Assembly (NCBI GenBank): GCA_910588185.1
Contig: CAJUQR010000005.1
Span: 1-64,000, forward strand
Direction: 5' to 3'
Origin: an uncultured Peptostreptococcaceae bacterium
GTDB taxonomy: Bacteria; Bacillota; Clostridia; Peptostreptococcales; Anaerovoracaceae
DNA length: 64,000 nucleotides
The translations under genes were made by a program, and so were the position numbers. Numbering within the stretch: the stretch's first letter is position 1; each line of letters opens with the position of its first letter. Of the stretch, positions 8,779-17,726 are shown piece after piece. A model generated the notes under the pieces. That model had not been told where the DNA came from and did not search any database. It saw nothing but the letters and a program-made list of their open reading frames with translations.

Positions 8779-10539
8779 ATGGACAAGACAAGTGAAAAAG
8801 ATTTTAATAAATCATTAATCAGAATATTTTTCTCATATTTCGGAGCACATAAAAAATTGTTTCTTCTAGATATGGGATGCGCACTTATGGTTGCCGCAAT
8901 AGACATTGCGTTCCCTTTGATAAGCAGATTTGCCATGTATGAACTTTTGCCCGGGAAACTGTACAAGACTTTTTTTACAGTAATGGTAATTACTATGATA
9001 GCTTTTGGACTTAGATCTGTGTTTTACTATATTATAACTTACCTTGGGCATACTTTCGGAATAAGGGTTGAGGCAGACATAAGAGAAGATTTATATAGAC
9101 ACTTTCAGATATTAGACTTTGATTTTTTCGATAAGAACCGCACAGGTAAGCTTATGAACAGATTGACAGGAGATTTGTTTGAAATAACGGAACTTGCTCA
9201 TCACGGTCCTGAAGATTTGTTGATTTCTGCTGTAACTATAGTTGGAGCATCTATAGTTATGTTTACAGTCGAGTGGCGCCTTGCCATTATGGTTTTGGTG
9301 ATGGTTCCTGCATTTGCCGTTGTTGTAATGATGTGCAGAAAAAGCATGGCATCCTCTTCGGGAAAAGTTAAGCAGAGAATGGCTGATATAAATGCTGATA
9401 TAGAGTCTACAATATCCGGTATGAAAACTTCCAAAGCTTTCAATAATATGTCTGTAGACTATGAAAGGTTTGAACGTTCCAATGAAACGTATAAAGAGTC
9501 AAAGACAGATTATTACAAAGCGATGGGGCGTTTTAACGGAGCTCTTGAATTTTCCATATGTATATTGCAAGTTGCAGTAATAGCCTTTGGCGGATGGCTG
9601 ATAATGGAATCTAAATTAAATTATATAGATTTGATAACATTTACTCTTTATATAACTACCTTTGTAACGCCTGTGAGGAAGCTTGCAACTTTGGCGGAGG
9701 TGTTTACCAATGGGTTTGCAGGACTGAAAAGATTTATAGAAATAATGCGTCTTGAGCCAAGCATAGAGGAAAAAGAAGACCATGTCACTCTTAACAATGT
9801 ACAGGGACATATATGCCTTGATCATGTGGATTTTGCTTATGACGGAGATGATAAAGACGTTATAAAAGATGTAAGTCTTGACATTAAGGCAGGCGAGTGT
9901 ATAGCTATAGTAGGTCATTCCGGCGGCGGCAAGAGTACTATGTGCCAGCTGATACCGAGATTTTATGATGTAGACGACGGTTCGATTACTATAGATGGTA
10001 TAGATATAAGGGATATTTCTAAAAGTTCTCTAAGAAGTAATATAGGTATTGTACAGCAGGAGGTTTTTCTTTTTGCAGATACCGTATATGAAAACATAAG
10101 ATACGGAAGACCGGGCGCTTCTTTTGAAGATGTGGTTGCAGCGGCTAAAAATGCAGAAATTTATGATGATATAATGGCTATGAAAGACGGCTTTGATACT
10201 TATGTTGGAGAAAGAGGAACCTTGCTCTCGGGAGGACAGAAGCAGAGGATTTCTATAGCAAGGATTTTTTTGAAAGATCCGGCTATTTTAATTTTAGATG
10301 AGGCCACATCGGCGCTGGACAGCATAACAGAGCAGCAGATTCAAAAAGCCTTTGCAAAGCTTTCAAAAGGAAGGACTACACTTATGATTGCTCATAGACT
10401 TGCAACTATCAGGGATGCTGACAGAATAGTTCTTATGGACGGAGGGGAAATTAAAGAAGAAGGCACACATGATGAGTTGATGCATGCAAAAGGTGAGTAT
10501 TGGAAGCTTTATGAGGCTCAAACTCTTATCCCAAAATAA
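8779..10539 (+). CDS. ABC exporter half-transporter (fused permease and ATPase)
   Basis: This 586-residue half-transporter has an N-terminal six-helix ABC exporter domain (about residues 1-320) and a C-terminal ATPase. Walker A is GHSGGGKST (about 379-387), the signature LLSGGQKQR (about 482), Walker B AILILDEAT (about 502) and the H-loop IAHRL. It is the MsbA/YknU-like group that exports lipids, peptides or drugs, probably as a homodimer because no second half is nearby. It sits immediately before pyrH, where many Firmicutes carry rpsB-tsf. The substrate is not predictable. Confidence 0.88.
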   Translation: MDKTSEKDFNKSLIRIFFSYFGAHKKLFLLDMGCALMVAAIDIAFPLISRFAMYELLPGKLYKTFFTVMVITMIAFGLRSVFYYIITYLGHTFGIRVEADIREDLYRHFQILDFDFFDKNRTGKLMNRLTGDLFEITELAHHGPEDLLISAVTIVGASIVMFTVEWRLAIMVLVMVPAFAVVVMMCRKSMASSSGKVKQRMADINADIESTISGMKTSKAFNNMSVDYERFERSNETYKESKTDYYKAMGRFNGALEFSICILQVAVIAFGGWLIMESKLNYIDLITFTLYITTFVTPVRKLATLAEVFTNGFAGLKRFIEIMRLEPSIEEKEDHVTLNNVQGHICLDHVDFAYDGDDKDVIKDVSLDIKAGECIAIVGHSGGGKSTMCQLIPRFYDVDDGSITIDGIDIRDISKSSLRSNIGIVQQEVFLFADTVYENIRYGRPGASFEDVVAAAKNAEIYDDIMAMKDGFDTYVGERGTLLSGGQKQRISIARIFLKDPAILILDEATSALDSITEQQIQKAFAKLSKGRTTLMIAHRLATIRDADRIVLMDGGEIKEEGTHDELMHAKGEYWKLYEAQTLIPK

Positions 10540-10564
10540 AAGTAAAAAAAATATATAAACGCCT

Positions 10565-10699
10565 TTTATAATATGCAGTAATTATGTTATAATTAACGCA
10601 CAATTATATTTACGGCGTTGCCGTAAGGTAGCGTTCATTGAATCACAGCGACATATCTTTGTAGCTGTGGTACAATTACAAGGATGATATATAAGCATC
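10565..10699 (+). promoter_or_regulatory. pyrH promoter and hairpin-rich leader
   Basis: A perfect TATAAT lies at 10588-10593 with a weak TTTATA 17 bases upstream. The putative leader then forms TACGGC-GTT-GCCGTA (10611-10625), CACAGC/GCTGTG (10644-10669) and GATG/CATC (10683-10699) before the pyrH ribosome binding site. The promoter call is moderate; a regulatory role for the hairpins is inference. Confidence 0.5.
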
Positions 10700-10729
10700 T
10701 TACTGATAGCGAGAGGATGGGATAACAAG

Positions 10730-11434
10730 ATGAAGCCGGTATATAAAAGAGTTTTGCTTAAGATAAGTGGGGAAGCTCTGGCAGGAGAACAACGTTTTGG
10801 TATAAATGAAGAGATGACACGCAAAGTGGCAGCAGAGGTTAAACAGATTCATGACCTTGGAATAGAAGTAGCTATCGTAGTAGGCGGAGGCAACTTTTGG
10901 AGAGGAAGAACCAGTAAGGATATGGATAGAGCCACAGCAGATTACATGGGAATGCTCGCCACAGTTATGAATTCATTGGCTCTTCAAGATGCGTTTTTAG
11001 CGCTTGGAGTTCCTGCAAAGGTTCAGACTGCTATTGAAATGAGAGAGATTGCTGAGCCTTATGCAAGAAGAAAAGCTCTGAGTCATCTGGAACATGGAAG
11101 CATCGTGATATTTGGAGCAGGAACAGGAAGCCCGTTCTTTTCCACTGATACTACAGCAGCTCTTAGAGCTGCCGAAATGGATGTAGACACCATATTGCTG
11201 GCTAAAAATGTAGATGCAGTTTATGATAAAGATCCATCTATTTATAAAGATGCAGTAAAGTTTAAGAGACTTACACATATGGAGGTTGTAGAGAAAGATC
11301 TTAAAGTTATGGATTTGACTGCTGCAACCCTTTGTAAAGACAATAATATAAAAATTCACGTCTTTGCTATAGCAGAAGAAGGTAATGTTATGAAAGCTGT
11401 TTTAGGCGAAGATATAGGAACAATTATTGAATAG
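10730..11434 (+). CDS. pyrH: UMP kinase
   Basis: UMP kinase converts UMP and ATP to UDP in pyrimidine nucleotide synthesis and belongs to the amino-acid kinase fold as a hexamer. The 234 residues include YKRVLLKISGEAL at the start, VVGGGNFWRG (about residues 45-54) and GTGSPFFSTDTTAALRAAE (about 135-153). It heads the pyrH-frr-uppS-cdsA-dxr-rseP-ispG-polC run and lies 11 bases from frr. Confidence 0.97.
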   Translation: MKPVYKRVLLKISGEALAGEQRFGINEEMTRKVAAEVKQIHDLGIEVAIVVGGGNFWRGRTSKDMDRATADYMGMLATVMNSLALQDAFLALGVPAKVQTAIEMREIAEPYARRKALSHLEHGSIVIFGAGTGSPFFSTDTTAALRAAEMDVDTILLAKNVDAVYDKDPSIYKDAVKFKRLTHMEVVEKDLKVMDLTAATLCKDNNIKIHVFAIAEEGNVMKAVLGEDIGTIIE

Positions 11435-11445
11435 GAGGCCCTAAA

Positions 11446-12000
11446 GTGGAAACAATTAAAAAGAATCTTGAAGAAAGAAGTAAAAAGAGTATAGCTGTTT
11501 TGAAAGAGGACCTGAATACGGTGAGAGCGGGAAGAGCCAACCCATCATTGCTTGATAAAGTTATGGTTGAATATTACGGTTCACCTACACCGCTTAAAAA
11601 TTTGGCAAATATATCTGTTCCTGATCCAAGGACGCTGCTTATTACACCTTTTGATCCTAAAGCAGTTTCAGAAATTGAAAAGGGAATTAATGTGGCAAAT
11701 ATAGGAATAAACCCTTCAAATGATGGTAAGTGTGTAAGACTTATAATTCCTCAGGTTACAGAAGAGAGAAGAAAAGAATTGACAAAAACCGTCAAGAAGA
11801 TGGGTGAAGATGCAAAAGTGGCAGTAAGAAATATCAGACGTGATGCCAACGATGATTTTAAGAAACTTGAAAAGTCTCATGATATTACAGAAGATGAACT
11901 TAAGAAAGCACTTGATGATGTTCAGAAAGCTATAGATAAGACTACTAAAGAAATAGACGATATCGTATCTGCAAAAGAAAAGGAAATTTTAGAAGTATAA
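11446..12000 (+). CDS. frr: Ribosome recycling factor
   Basis: This 184-residue protein splits post-termination ribosomes together with EF-G. It has the family core VRAGRANPSLLDKVMVEYYG (about residues 26-45) and IPQVTEERRKEL. A GTG start at 11446 is supported by AGGAGG at 11433-11438. Long helices at both ends give the usual tRNA-like shape. Directly downstream of pyrH, as in most bacteria. Confidence 0.97.
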   Translation: METIKKNLEERSKKSIAVLKEDLNTVRAGRANPSLLDKVMVEYYGSPTPLKNLANISVPDPRTLLITPFDPKAVSEIEKGINVANIGINPSNDGKCVRLIIPQVTEERRKELTKTVKKMGEDAKVAVRNIRRDANDDFKKLEKSHDITEDELKKALDDVQKAIDKTTKEIDDIVSAKEKEILEV

Positions 12001-12011
12001 TAAATTTTAAA

Positions 12012-12041
12012 GGGTGTGGCTGCTTACTTGCAGCCACACTG
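12012..12041 (+). other. Strong hairpin between frr and uppS
   Basis: The perfect 10-bp stem GTGTGGCTGC (12014-12023) / GCAGCCACAC (12030-12039) around a TTACTT loop has no following U tract, so it is more likely an mRNA stability or processing element, or a weak attenuator, than a full terminator. It also argues against starting uppS upstream of it. Confidence 0.6.
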
Positions 12042-12055
12042 TTTATGGTGATTCT

Positions 12056-12781
12056 ATGTTAAATAAAGAGCTTTTGCCAAAGCATGTTGCCGTTATAATG
12101 GATGGCAATGGGCGTTGGGCGCAAAAAAATAAAGTGAACAGAGTTGCAGGTCATAATGCAGGCATGCTTGCAATGAAAGAAATTATAAAAAGAGCAGACA
12201 TTATTGGAATAAAATATCTGACTGTATATGCTTTTTCTACAGAAAATTGGAAGCGTTCAGCAGAAGAGGTCGGCGGTATATTTGGTTTGCTTGTAAAATA
12301 TGTTGCCAGCGAGCTTGAAGAGCTTAATGAAAACAATGTTAAAGTCCGCATTTTAGGTGATTATACCAAGATACCAAAAGTTGCCGTAAACAGCATAGAA
12401 AAGGCGCTTATGACTACTAAGGATAACGACGGTCTTCAATTTAGCATTGCTTTAAATTATGGTGGAAGACAAGAGATAGTAAGAGCTGTAAGGCAGATAT
12501 GCTACCTTGTTGAGACCGGCGAATTGAAAGGACAGGAAATAGATGAAGAACTGGTTTCCAGTTATCTTTATACAGGAATAGAGAATCAAAATATTCCGGA
12601 TCCGGATTTGATTATAAGAACAAGCGGAGAAGAGAGAATTTCAAACTTTTTACTTTGGCAGGGTGCTTACAGTGAAATGGCATTCAGCGACTCTCTTTGG
12701 CCGGATTTTACACCGGATGAGTTTGAACGTATGATAGAAGAATATACAAGACGGGATCGCAGATACGGCGGAAGAAAGTAA
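12056..12781 (+). CDS. uppS: Undecaprenyl diphosphate synthase (isoprenyl transferase)
   Basis: UppS adds isopentenyl-PP units to farnesyl-PP to make the C55 carrier for peptidoglycan. Conserved motifs are HVAVIMDGNGRWA (catalytic Asp), GHNAGMLAMKEI, YAFSTENWKR, and near the end RTSGEERISNFLLWQGAYSE (about residues 195-214). The frame stays open to 12014, but that stretch lies inside the preceding hairpin, so ATG 12056 (241 residues) is preferred. Its product pathway links with dxr, ispG and cdsA downstream. Confidence 0.95.
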   Translation: MLNKELLPKHVAVIMDGNGRWAQKNKVNRVAGHNAGMLAMKEIIKRADIIGIKYLTVYAFSTENWKRSAEEVGGIFGLLVKYVASELEELNENNVKVRILGDYTKIPKVAVNSIEKALMTTKDNDGLQFSIALNYGGRQEIVRAVRQICYLVETGELKGQEIDEELVSSYLYTGIENQNIPDPDLIIRTSGEERISNFLLWQGAYSEMAFSDSLWPDFTPDEFERMIEEYTRRDRRYGGRK

Positions 12782-12875
12782 GACTTTAAATTATTGTAAA
12801 AATATGTAAATTGTTGTAAGGTTAGAGATAAAATAGATATTTTGTCAACATGTAAGAAAAAAGGGGTGAAAAATA

Positions 12876-13651
12876 GTGTATTTTGGAGATTTATTGGATT
12901 TTTTGCAAAAAAGATTAAAAAATGTCAATGATAAGATTTACAGTTTTCCGGAAGGGACTCTTAATTAGAGCAAAAGAGGACAAAAGACGGCATATTCTTG
13001 GTCGATAACACAAAATGACAATAGAAAACGCACAGTTATAACAAATAATGATGTTATGATTAGCTCGCTTGCCAGAAAAGAGTACTTGCGTGCCGAAAGA
13101 GATGTTTTAAGAAGTAATATAGAGCTTCTTAGGAAAATAGAACAACGATATATAGAACTGACTGAGGATAATATTTTTGAGCAAATTAAAAAGCATATAA
13201 AAATCTTCCTAAATAATACTTTTTAGATGGATATTATGGAATGAAAGATTGGGGAGACGGTGATTATGAGCAAAGCGATTACAGACCTGAAAATAAGATA
13301 CATGTTACATCGAGAGGTTTAAAAGTAAGGTCAAAGTCAGAATTGATAATATGCGAAAACTTATATGCCAATCATGTAGAATTTAGATATGAACAAATTC
13401 TTAAGATAGGAGACAGGACTTTTGCACCTGATTTTACAATAAAACGTAAAGACGGAAAGATAATTTACTAGGAGCATTGCGGGCTTGTAGAAAATGAAGG
13501 ATATATGGCTTCCCATAGAAATAAAATCAGAACTTATGAAGGAGCAAGTATAGTTCCATGGGACAATCTTATAGTTACATACGATAATCCTGATGGTACT
13601 TTGAATATTAGAATTATAGATAGTGAAATACAAAATAAGATTTTAAATTAA
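12876..13651 (+). pseudogene. Decayed gene, nuclease-like protein of unknown role
   Basis: Reading from GTG 12876, behind a GGGGTG-type site, gives a protein that is broken four times: TAG at 12966-12968, a frameshift near 13195-13205 in an A-rich run, TAA at 13214-13216 and TAG at 13469-13471. Across the breaks the frames join smoothly: ITNNDVMISSLARKEYLRAE, then FLDGYYGMKDW, YEQSDYRPENKIH, GLKVRSKSELIICENLYAN, RTFAPDFTIKRKDG, and after the last stop EHCGLVENEGYMASH. The pattern SE.....L...........F.PDF......G.........G resembles PD-(D/E)XK-fold proteins found in clostridia; the last TAG stands where a Trp (YWEH) would be expected. This family match is from memory and needs a search. Confidence 0.75.
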
Positions 13652-13663
13652 AAGGAGAACAAA

Positions 13664-14452
13664 GTGAAAACGAGAATTATTTCAGCTTGCATAATGTTGC
13701 CGCTGCTTGCACTTGTTTATTTAGGAGGAGTGTATATCTGGGCTGCGGCATTTATAGTAGGAGTGATAGGTATAACCGAGTTTTATAAAGGATTTGAAAA
13801 ATCAGGGACAGCTCCTTGTTATGCAATCGGATATGCGTTTGTAGTGCTTCTTTATTCCATTGGTATAATAGATCCGCGTAATACGAGTTTGTTTATGCTA
13901 TGGATGGCGGCTGCAACAATTGCCAGTATGGTTTATGGATTTAGAGTCAATGAAAGAAAACTTGAGGACATGACCTCAACTCTTCTTGGAATAATGTATG
14001 TGGGCTTTTTATCATACCATATAGTACTTATAGACCAGTCTGAGTACAGGACTTTGATTTGGCTTGTGTTTATTGCTGCATTCGGCACAGACATAATGGC
14101 ATATTTTACAGGTATGGCTCTTGGAAAACATAAGCTTTGTCCTAATCTTAGTCCTAAAAAGAGTATAGAAGGTGCAATAGGAGGGGTATGCGGAAGCATC
14201 ATATTCTGCGGCATATTCGGTTGGATTGTACTGCCTGAGTTACTGATAGAATGTCTTGTTATAGGAGCTATAGGAAGTGTGGTTGCACAGTTTGGCGATT
14301 TATCAGCTTCTGCTTTTAAGAGACAGATGGGAATTAAAGATTATGGCAATCTGATTCCGGGTCACGGAGGTATATTGGATAGGTTTGACAGTGTATTGTT
14401 TACTGCGCCTCTTGTATATTATTGTATTGTATTTATAAATATGATGAATTAA
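13664..14452 (+). CDS. cdsA: Phosphatidate cytidylyltransferase
   Basis: CdsA makes CDP-diacylglycerol from phosphatidate and CTP at the membrane, the branch point for phospholipids. This 262-residue polytopic protein carries the CDS signature near its C-terminus, with KDYGNLIPGHGGILDRFDS (about residues 225-243), and SPKKSIEGAIGG (about 163-174). A GTG start follows AAAGGAGA. It lies 12 bases before dxr. Confidence 0.95.
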   Translation: MKTRIISACIMLPLLALVYLGGVYIWAAAFIVGVIGITEFYKGFEKSGTAPCYAIGYAFVVLLYSIGIIDPRNTSLFMLWMAAATIASMVYGFRVNERKLEDMTSTLLGIMYVGFLSYHIVLIDQSEYRTLIWLVFIAAFGTDIMAYFTGMALGKHKLCPNLSPKKSIEGAIGGVCGSIIFCGIFGWIVLPELLIECLVIGAIGSVVAQFGDLSASAFKRQMGIKDYGNLIPGHGGILDRFDSVLFTAPLVYYCIVFINMMN

Positions 14453-14464
14453 GGCAGGAATTCC

Positions 14465-15610
14465 ATGAAAAGAATATCACTTTTGGGCAGTACAGGTTCT
14501 ATAGGAACACAGTGTCTTGACATTGTTAGAGAAAATAGTGAAAAATATCAGGTCAAAGCTTTGACATGCGGAAGTAATGTGAAGCTTTTAGCTGATCAGA
14601 TAAATGAATTTAATCCGGAGCTGGTCGTTACAGCAGATGAGAATGATGGGCGTTTACTTCAAAAAAAATATCCACATATAGAAGTTATGTGTGGCAGACA
14701 TGGATTGATAGAAGCTGCTAAAATAGGCTGCGACATGGTTGTTAATGGTCTTATGGGAATGAGAGGCCTTGAACCTACATATCATGCGGTTATGGCAGGC
14801 AGAGATATAGCTTTGGCTAATAAAGAGACTTTAGTTTCTGGAGGCGAAGTCATAATGGATGCAGTCCGCAAAAAAGGCATTAGACTTTTGCCTGTAGACA
14901 GCGAGCACAGTGCGATTTTTCAATCTCTTGAAGGCAATGAAGGAAGAAAGATAAGTAAGATATTGTTAACTGCTTCCGGAGGACCTTTCAGGGGTTTTAC
15001 AATAAAACAGCTTGAAGAGGTAACTTTAGAGCAAGCGTTGAAACATCCCAACTGGTCCATGGGCAGGAAGATAACTATAGATTCTGCCACTATGATGAAT
15101 AAAGGACTTGAGGTGATAGAGGCAAAATGGCTGTTTGATGTTGATGTCAGGAAGATAGAGATATTAGTTCATCCTCAAAGCATATTACATTCGGCAGTAG
15201 AATTTGAAGACAAGTCTGTCATAGGACAAATGGGTGTACCTGATATGAGGATACCTATAAGTTTTGCAATGTCATATCCAAAAAGACTTTCAAGCAGCAG
15301 AGAAGGAGTAGACTTCTTTGGGAAAGCAGCAAATCTAACATTTGAAAAGCCTGATAGGAGTGTTTTCAAATGTATTAAAATTGCTTATGATTCATCAGAA
15401 GCCGGAGGAACTTATCCTGTAGTGATGAATGCAGCCAATGAGGTTTTTGTAGATTTATTTTTAAAAGAGAAGATAAGATTTATTGACATTCAAAATAAGC
15501 TGGAAAAAATACTTGAAAGTCATAAACCGACATATAATTTAGATTTAGAGGGAATTATTGAACAAGACCGTATAGCCAGAGAAGAAGCGTATAAATTGGC
15601 AATAAAGTAG
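14465..15610 (+). CDS. dxr: 1-deoxy-D-xylulose 5-phosphate reductoisomerase
   Basis: Dxr converts DXP to MEP with NADPH, the committed step of the non-mevalonate isoprenoid route. The 381 residues show the NADPH-binding LLGSTGSIGTQCLDIV start, ALANKETLVSGG (about residues 115-126), the metal and substrate segment PVDSEHSAIFQSLEG (about 143-157) and MNKGLEVIEA. It is 20 bases from rseP; with ispG and uppS in the same operon it feeds undecaprenyl-PP synthesis. Confidence 0.97.
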   Translation: MKRISLLGSTGSIGTQCLDIVRENSEKYQVKALTCGSNVKLLADQINEFNPELVVTADENDGRLLQKKYPHIEVMCGRHGLIEAAKIGCDMVVNGLMGMRGLEPTYHAVMAGRDIALANKETLVSGGEVIMDAVRKKGIRLLPVDSEHSAIFQSLEGNEGRKISKILLTASGGPFRGFTIKQLEEVTLEQALKHPNWSMGRKITIDSATMMNKGLEVIEAKWLFDVDVRKIEILVHPQSILHSAVEFEDKSVIGQMGVPDMRIPISFAMSYPKRLSSSREGVDFFGKAANLTFEKPDRSVFKCIKIAYDSSEAGGTYPVVMNAANEVFVDLFLKEKIRFIDIQNKLEKILESHKPTYNLDLEGIIEQDRIAREEAYKLAIK

Positions 15611-15630
15611 GTTTTGATTAAGGGGGATTT

Positions 15631-16635
15631 ATGAAAACAGCTATACTTGCGATTTTATTATTTTGTATAATGATTTTTCCGCATGAGCTTGGACATTTTA
15701 TTGCAGCCAAGAAAACCGGTGTAAAAGTTAACGAGTTTGCATTTGGAATGGGTCCTACTATATGGAAAAAGCAGGGAAGAGAAACGTTGTACAGCATAAG
15801 GTTGTTTCCTATAGGAGGATTTTGTGCCATGGAGGGAGAAGATGAAGAATCAGACGAACCCAGAGCTTTTACCAACAAGAAGCCATGGCAGAAGATAGTC
15901 ATATTGGCGGCAGGGTCTTTTATGAATGTAGTCTGTGCAGTTATCGTAATGTCTCTTGTTCTCGGCATTATGGGCTTTACTACTACTGCTGTTGACAATG
16001 TTCAGGCCGGAAGTCCTGCTTCTGAAGCAGGTATGATTTCCGGTGATGTGATAAAAAGTATAGACGGCGCTGATATTGAACAATGGAGCGATGTTCCAAA
16101 CACTATCGCAGCATCTGGAGGCAAAACTTTAGATGTGGTTGTAGACAGAGATGGTATTGAAAAGAAACTTAATCTTACTCCGATTGCAGGGGAAGACGGA
16201 AGATATGTCATGGGTATCACTTCAAAAATAAGTCATAATCCTTTCACTGCAGTTAAAGAGGGTGCAAAAGCCACATGGAATATGACGATCACCATGTTTG
16301 ATACGTTAAAGCAATTGTTCACAGGAAAAGTAGGAACAGAGAATTTAAGCGGACCTGTAGGAGTAGTACAGATGGTCAGCGAGACGTCAGAATACGGTTT
16401 TTGGTATTATGGCTTTTTAACAGCATTGATATGCCTTAATCTTGCAATTATCAACATGCTGCCCCTTCCTGCTCTTGATGGAGGCCGGATAATTTTTGTC
16501 ATATATACTATGATTACAGGTAAGAAAGTGAGCCAAAAAGTTGAAGGTACAATTCATTTGATAGGTATGGCGCTTTTGTTTGCACTCATGATATATGTTA
16601 CTTTTAATGATGTAACCAGAATATTCGGGAGATAA
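15631..16635 (+). CDS. rseP: RseP/YluC-type site-2 metalloprotease
   Basis: This 334-residue intramembrane zinc protease cuts membrane-bound anti-sigma factors or signal-peptide remnants. The zinc-binding HELGH is at residues 18-22 in the first membrane helix, a PDZ domain follows at about 115-190 (VQAGSPASEAGMISGDVI), and the second metal site, NMLPLPALDGGRI, lies at about 275-287 near the C-terminal helices. Its stop is 2 bases before ispG. Confidence 0.95.
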   Translation: MKTAILAILLFCIMIFPHELGHFIAAKKTGVKVNEFAFGMGPTIWKKQGRETLYSIRLFPIGGFCAMEGEDEESDEPRAFTNKKPWQKIVILAAGSFMNVVCAVIVMSLVLGIMGFTTTAVDNVQAGSPASEAGMISGDVIKSIDGADIEQWSDVPNTIAASGGKTLDVVVDRDGIEKKLNLTPIAGEDGRYVMGITSKISHNPFTAVKEGAKATWNMTITMFDTLKQLFTGKVGTENLSGPVGVVQMVSETSEYGFWYYGFLTALICLNLAIINMLPLPALDGGRIIFVIYTMITGKKVSQKVEGTIHLIGMALLFALMIYVTFNDVTRIFGR

Positions 16636-16637
16636 AA

Positions 16638-17726
16638 ATGACTACCAGACAAGTAAGATGCGGCGATGTACTGATAGGAGGAGGCGCTCCTATATCAATA
16701 CAATCTATGACTAATGTTGATTCAAGAGATGAGCTTCTATTGCTGGAGCAAATAGCTGAGTTAACTGATGCAGGATGCCAAATAGTAAGAATAGCTATAC
16801 CTGATATGGAATCAGCAGATGTTCTTGAACGTGTAAAGAAGCAAGTAAAAGTGCCTATTGTTGCAGATATACATTTTGATTATAGACTTGCGATAGCAGC
16901 TATTAGAGCCGGAGCTGATAAAATCAGGATAAACCCGGGAAATATCGGCACTCGTGATAGGATAAAGGCCGTTATCGAAGCTGCAAGAGAGAGACAGGTG
17001 CCTATAAGGGTTGGAGTGAATTCCGGCTCCCTTGAAAAAGATTTGATTGAAAAATACGGTGGAGTAACTGCTGCCGGACTTTCTGAAAGTGCATTGAGAA
17101 ATATAGGTTATATTCAGGATCTTGATTATGATAATTTGGTAGTTTCGATTAAGTCATCCAATGTCAGAATGAATTATGAAGCCCATAAATTACTCAGAGA
17201 AAAGACAGATGCTCCTATACATATAGGGATTACGGAAGCAGGAACACCTAAGAACGGCAAGATAAAATCTGCAATAGGGCTTGGAGCACTTTTGCTCGAA
17301 GGGATAGGAGATACTATGAGAGTTTCTCTTACTGCAAACCCTGTAGAAGAAGTAAGATTTGCTATAGATATATTAAAAAATATCGGACTTAGAGAGTCTG
17401 TTATAGATGTAGTTTCTTGTCCTACTTGCGGAAGGACGAAGATTGATCTTCAAAAACTTGCAGAAGAAGTGGAGCAAAAATTAGCTCCGCTGGAAGAAAA
17501 AATAAAGCTCGAGGGCAGAAAAAGCCTTAAGATAGCTGTTATGGGCTGTGCGGTAAATGGACCGGGAGAGGCTAAAGAAGCTGATTTTGGTGTTGCCGGA
17601 GGAGACGGCAAGGGGCTTATATTTGCCAAAGGAGAAATCCTTAAAACTGTCAGTGAAAAAGAGCTTGCAAGTGAATTTATCAAGACTATAGAAGAGTATT
17701 GCAGGAGTTTAGATCAGAGCAGATGA
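16638..17726 (+). CDS. ispG: 4-hydroxy-3-methylbut-2-enyl diphosphate synthase (flavodoxin-type)
   Basis: IspG reduces MEcPP to HMBPP with a [4Fe-4S] cluster. This 362-residue protein has QSMTNVDSRD at the start of the TIM barrel, ADIHFDYRLA and KIRINPGNIG, and the cluster ligands in SCPTCGRT (about residues 259-266) and GCAVNGPGEA (about 305-314). Its TGA overlaps the polC ATG, so the two are translationally coupled. Confidence 0.97.
   Translation: MTTRQVRCGDVLIGGGAPISIQSMTNVDSRDELLLLEQIAELTDAGCQIVRIAIPDMESADVLERVKKQVKVPIVADIHFDYRLAIAAIRAGADKIRINPGNIGTRDRIKAVIEAARERQVPIRVGVNSGSLEKDLIEKYGGVTAAGLSESALRNIGYIQDLDYDNLVVSIKSSNVRMNYEAHKLLREKTDAPIHIGITEAGTPKNGKIKSAIGLGALLLEGIGDTMRVSLTANPVEEVRFAIDILKNIGLRESVIDVVSCPTCGRTKIDLQKLAEEVEQKLAPLEEKIKLEGRKSLKIAVMGCAVNGPGEAKEADFGVAGGDGKGLIFAKGEILKTVSEKELASEFIKTIEEYCRSLDQSR

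Noticed and set aside
12014..12055. Longer uppS start at 12014
   Set aside because: It would translate through a 10-bp hairpin and add 14 residues before the conserved start of the family.
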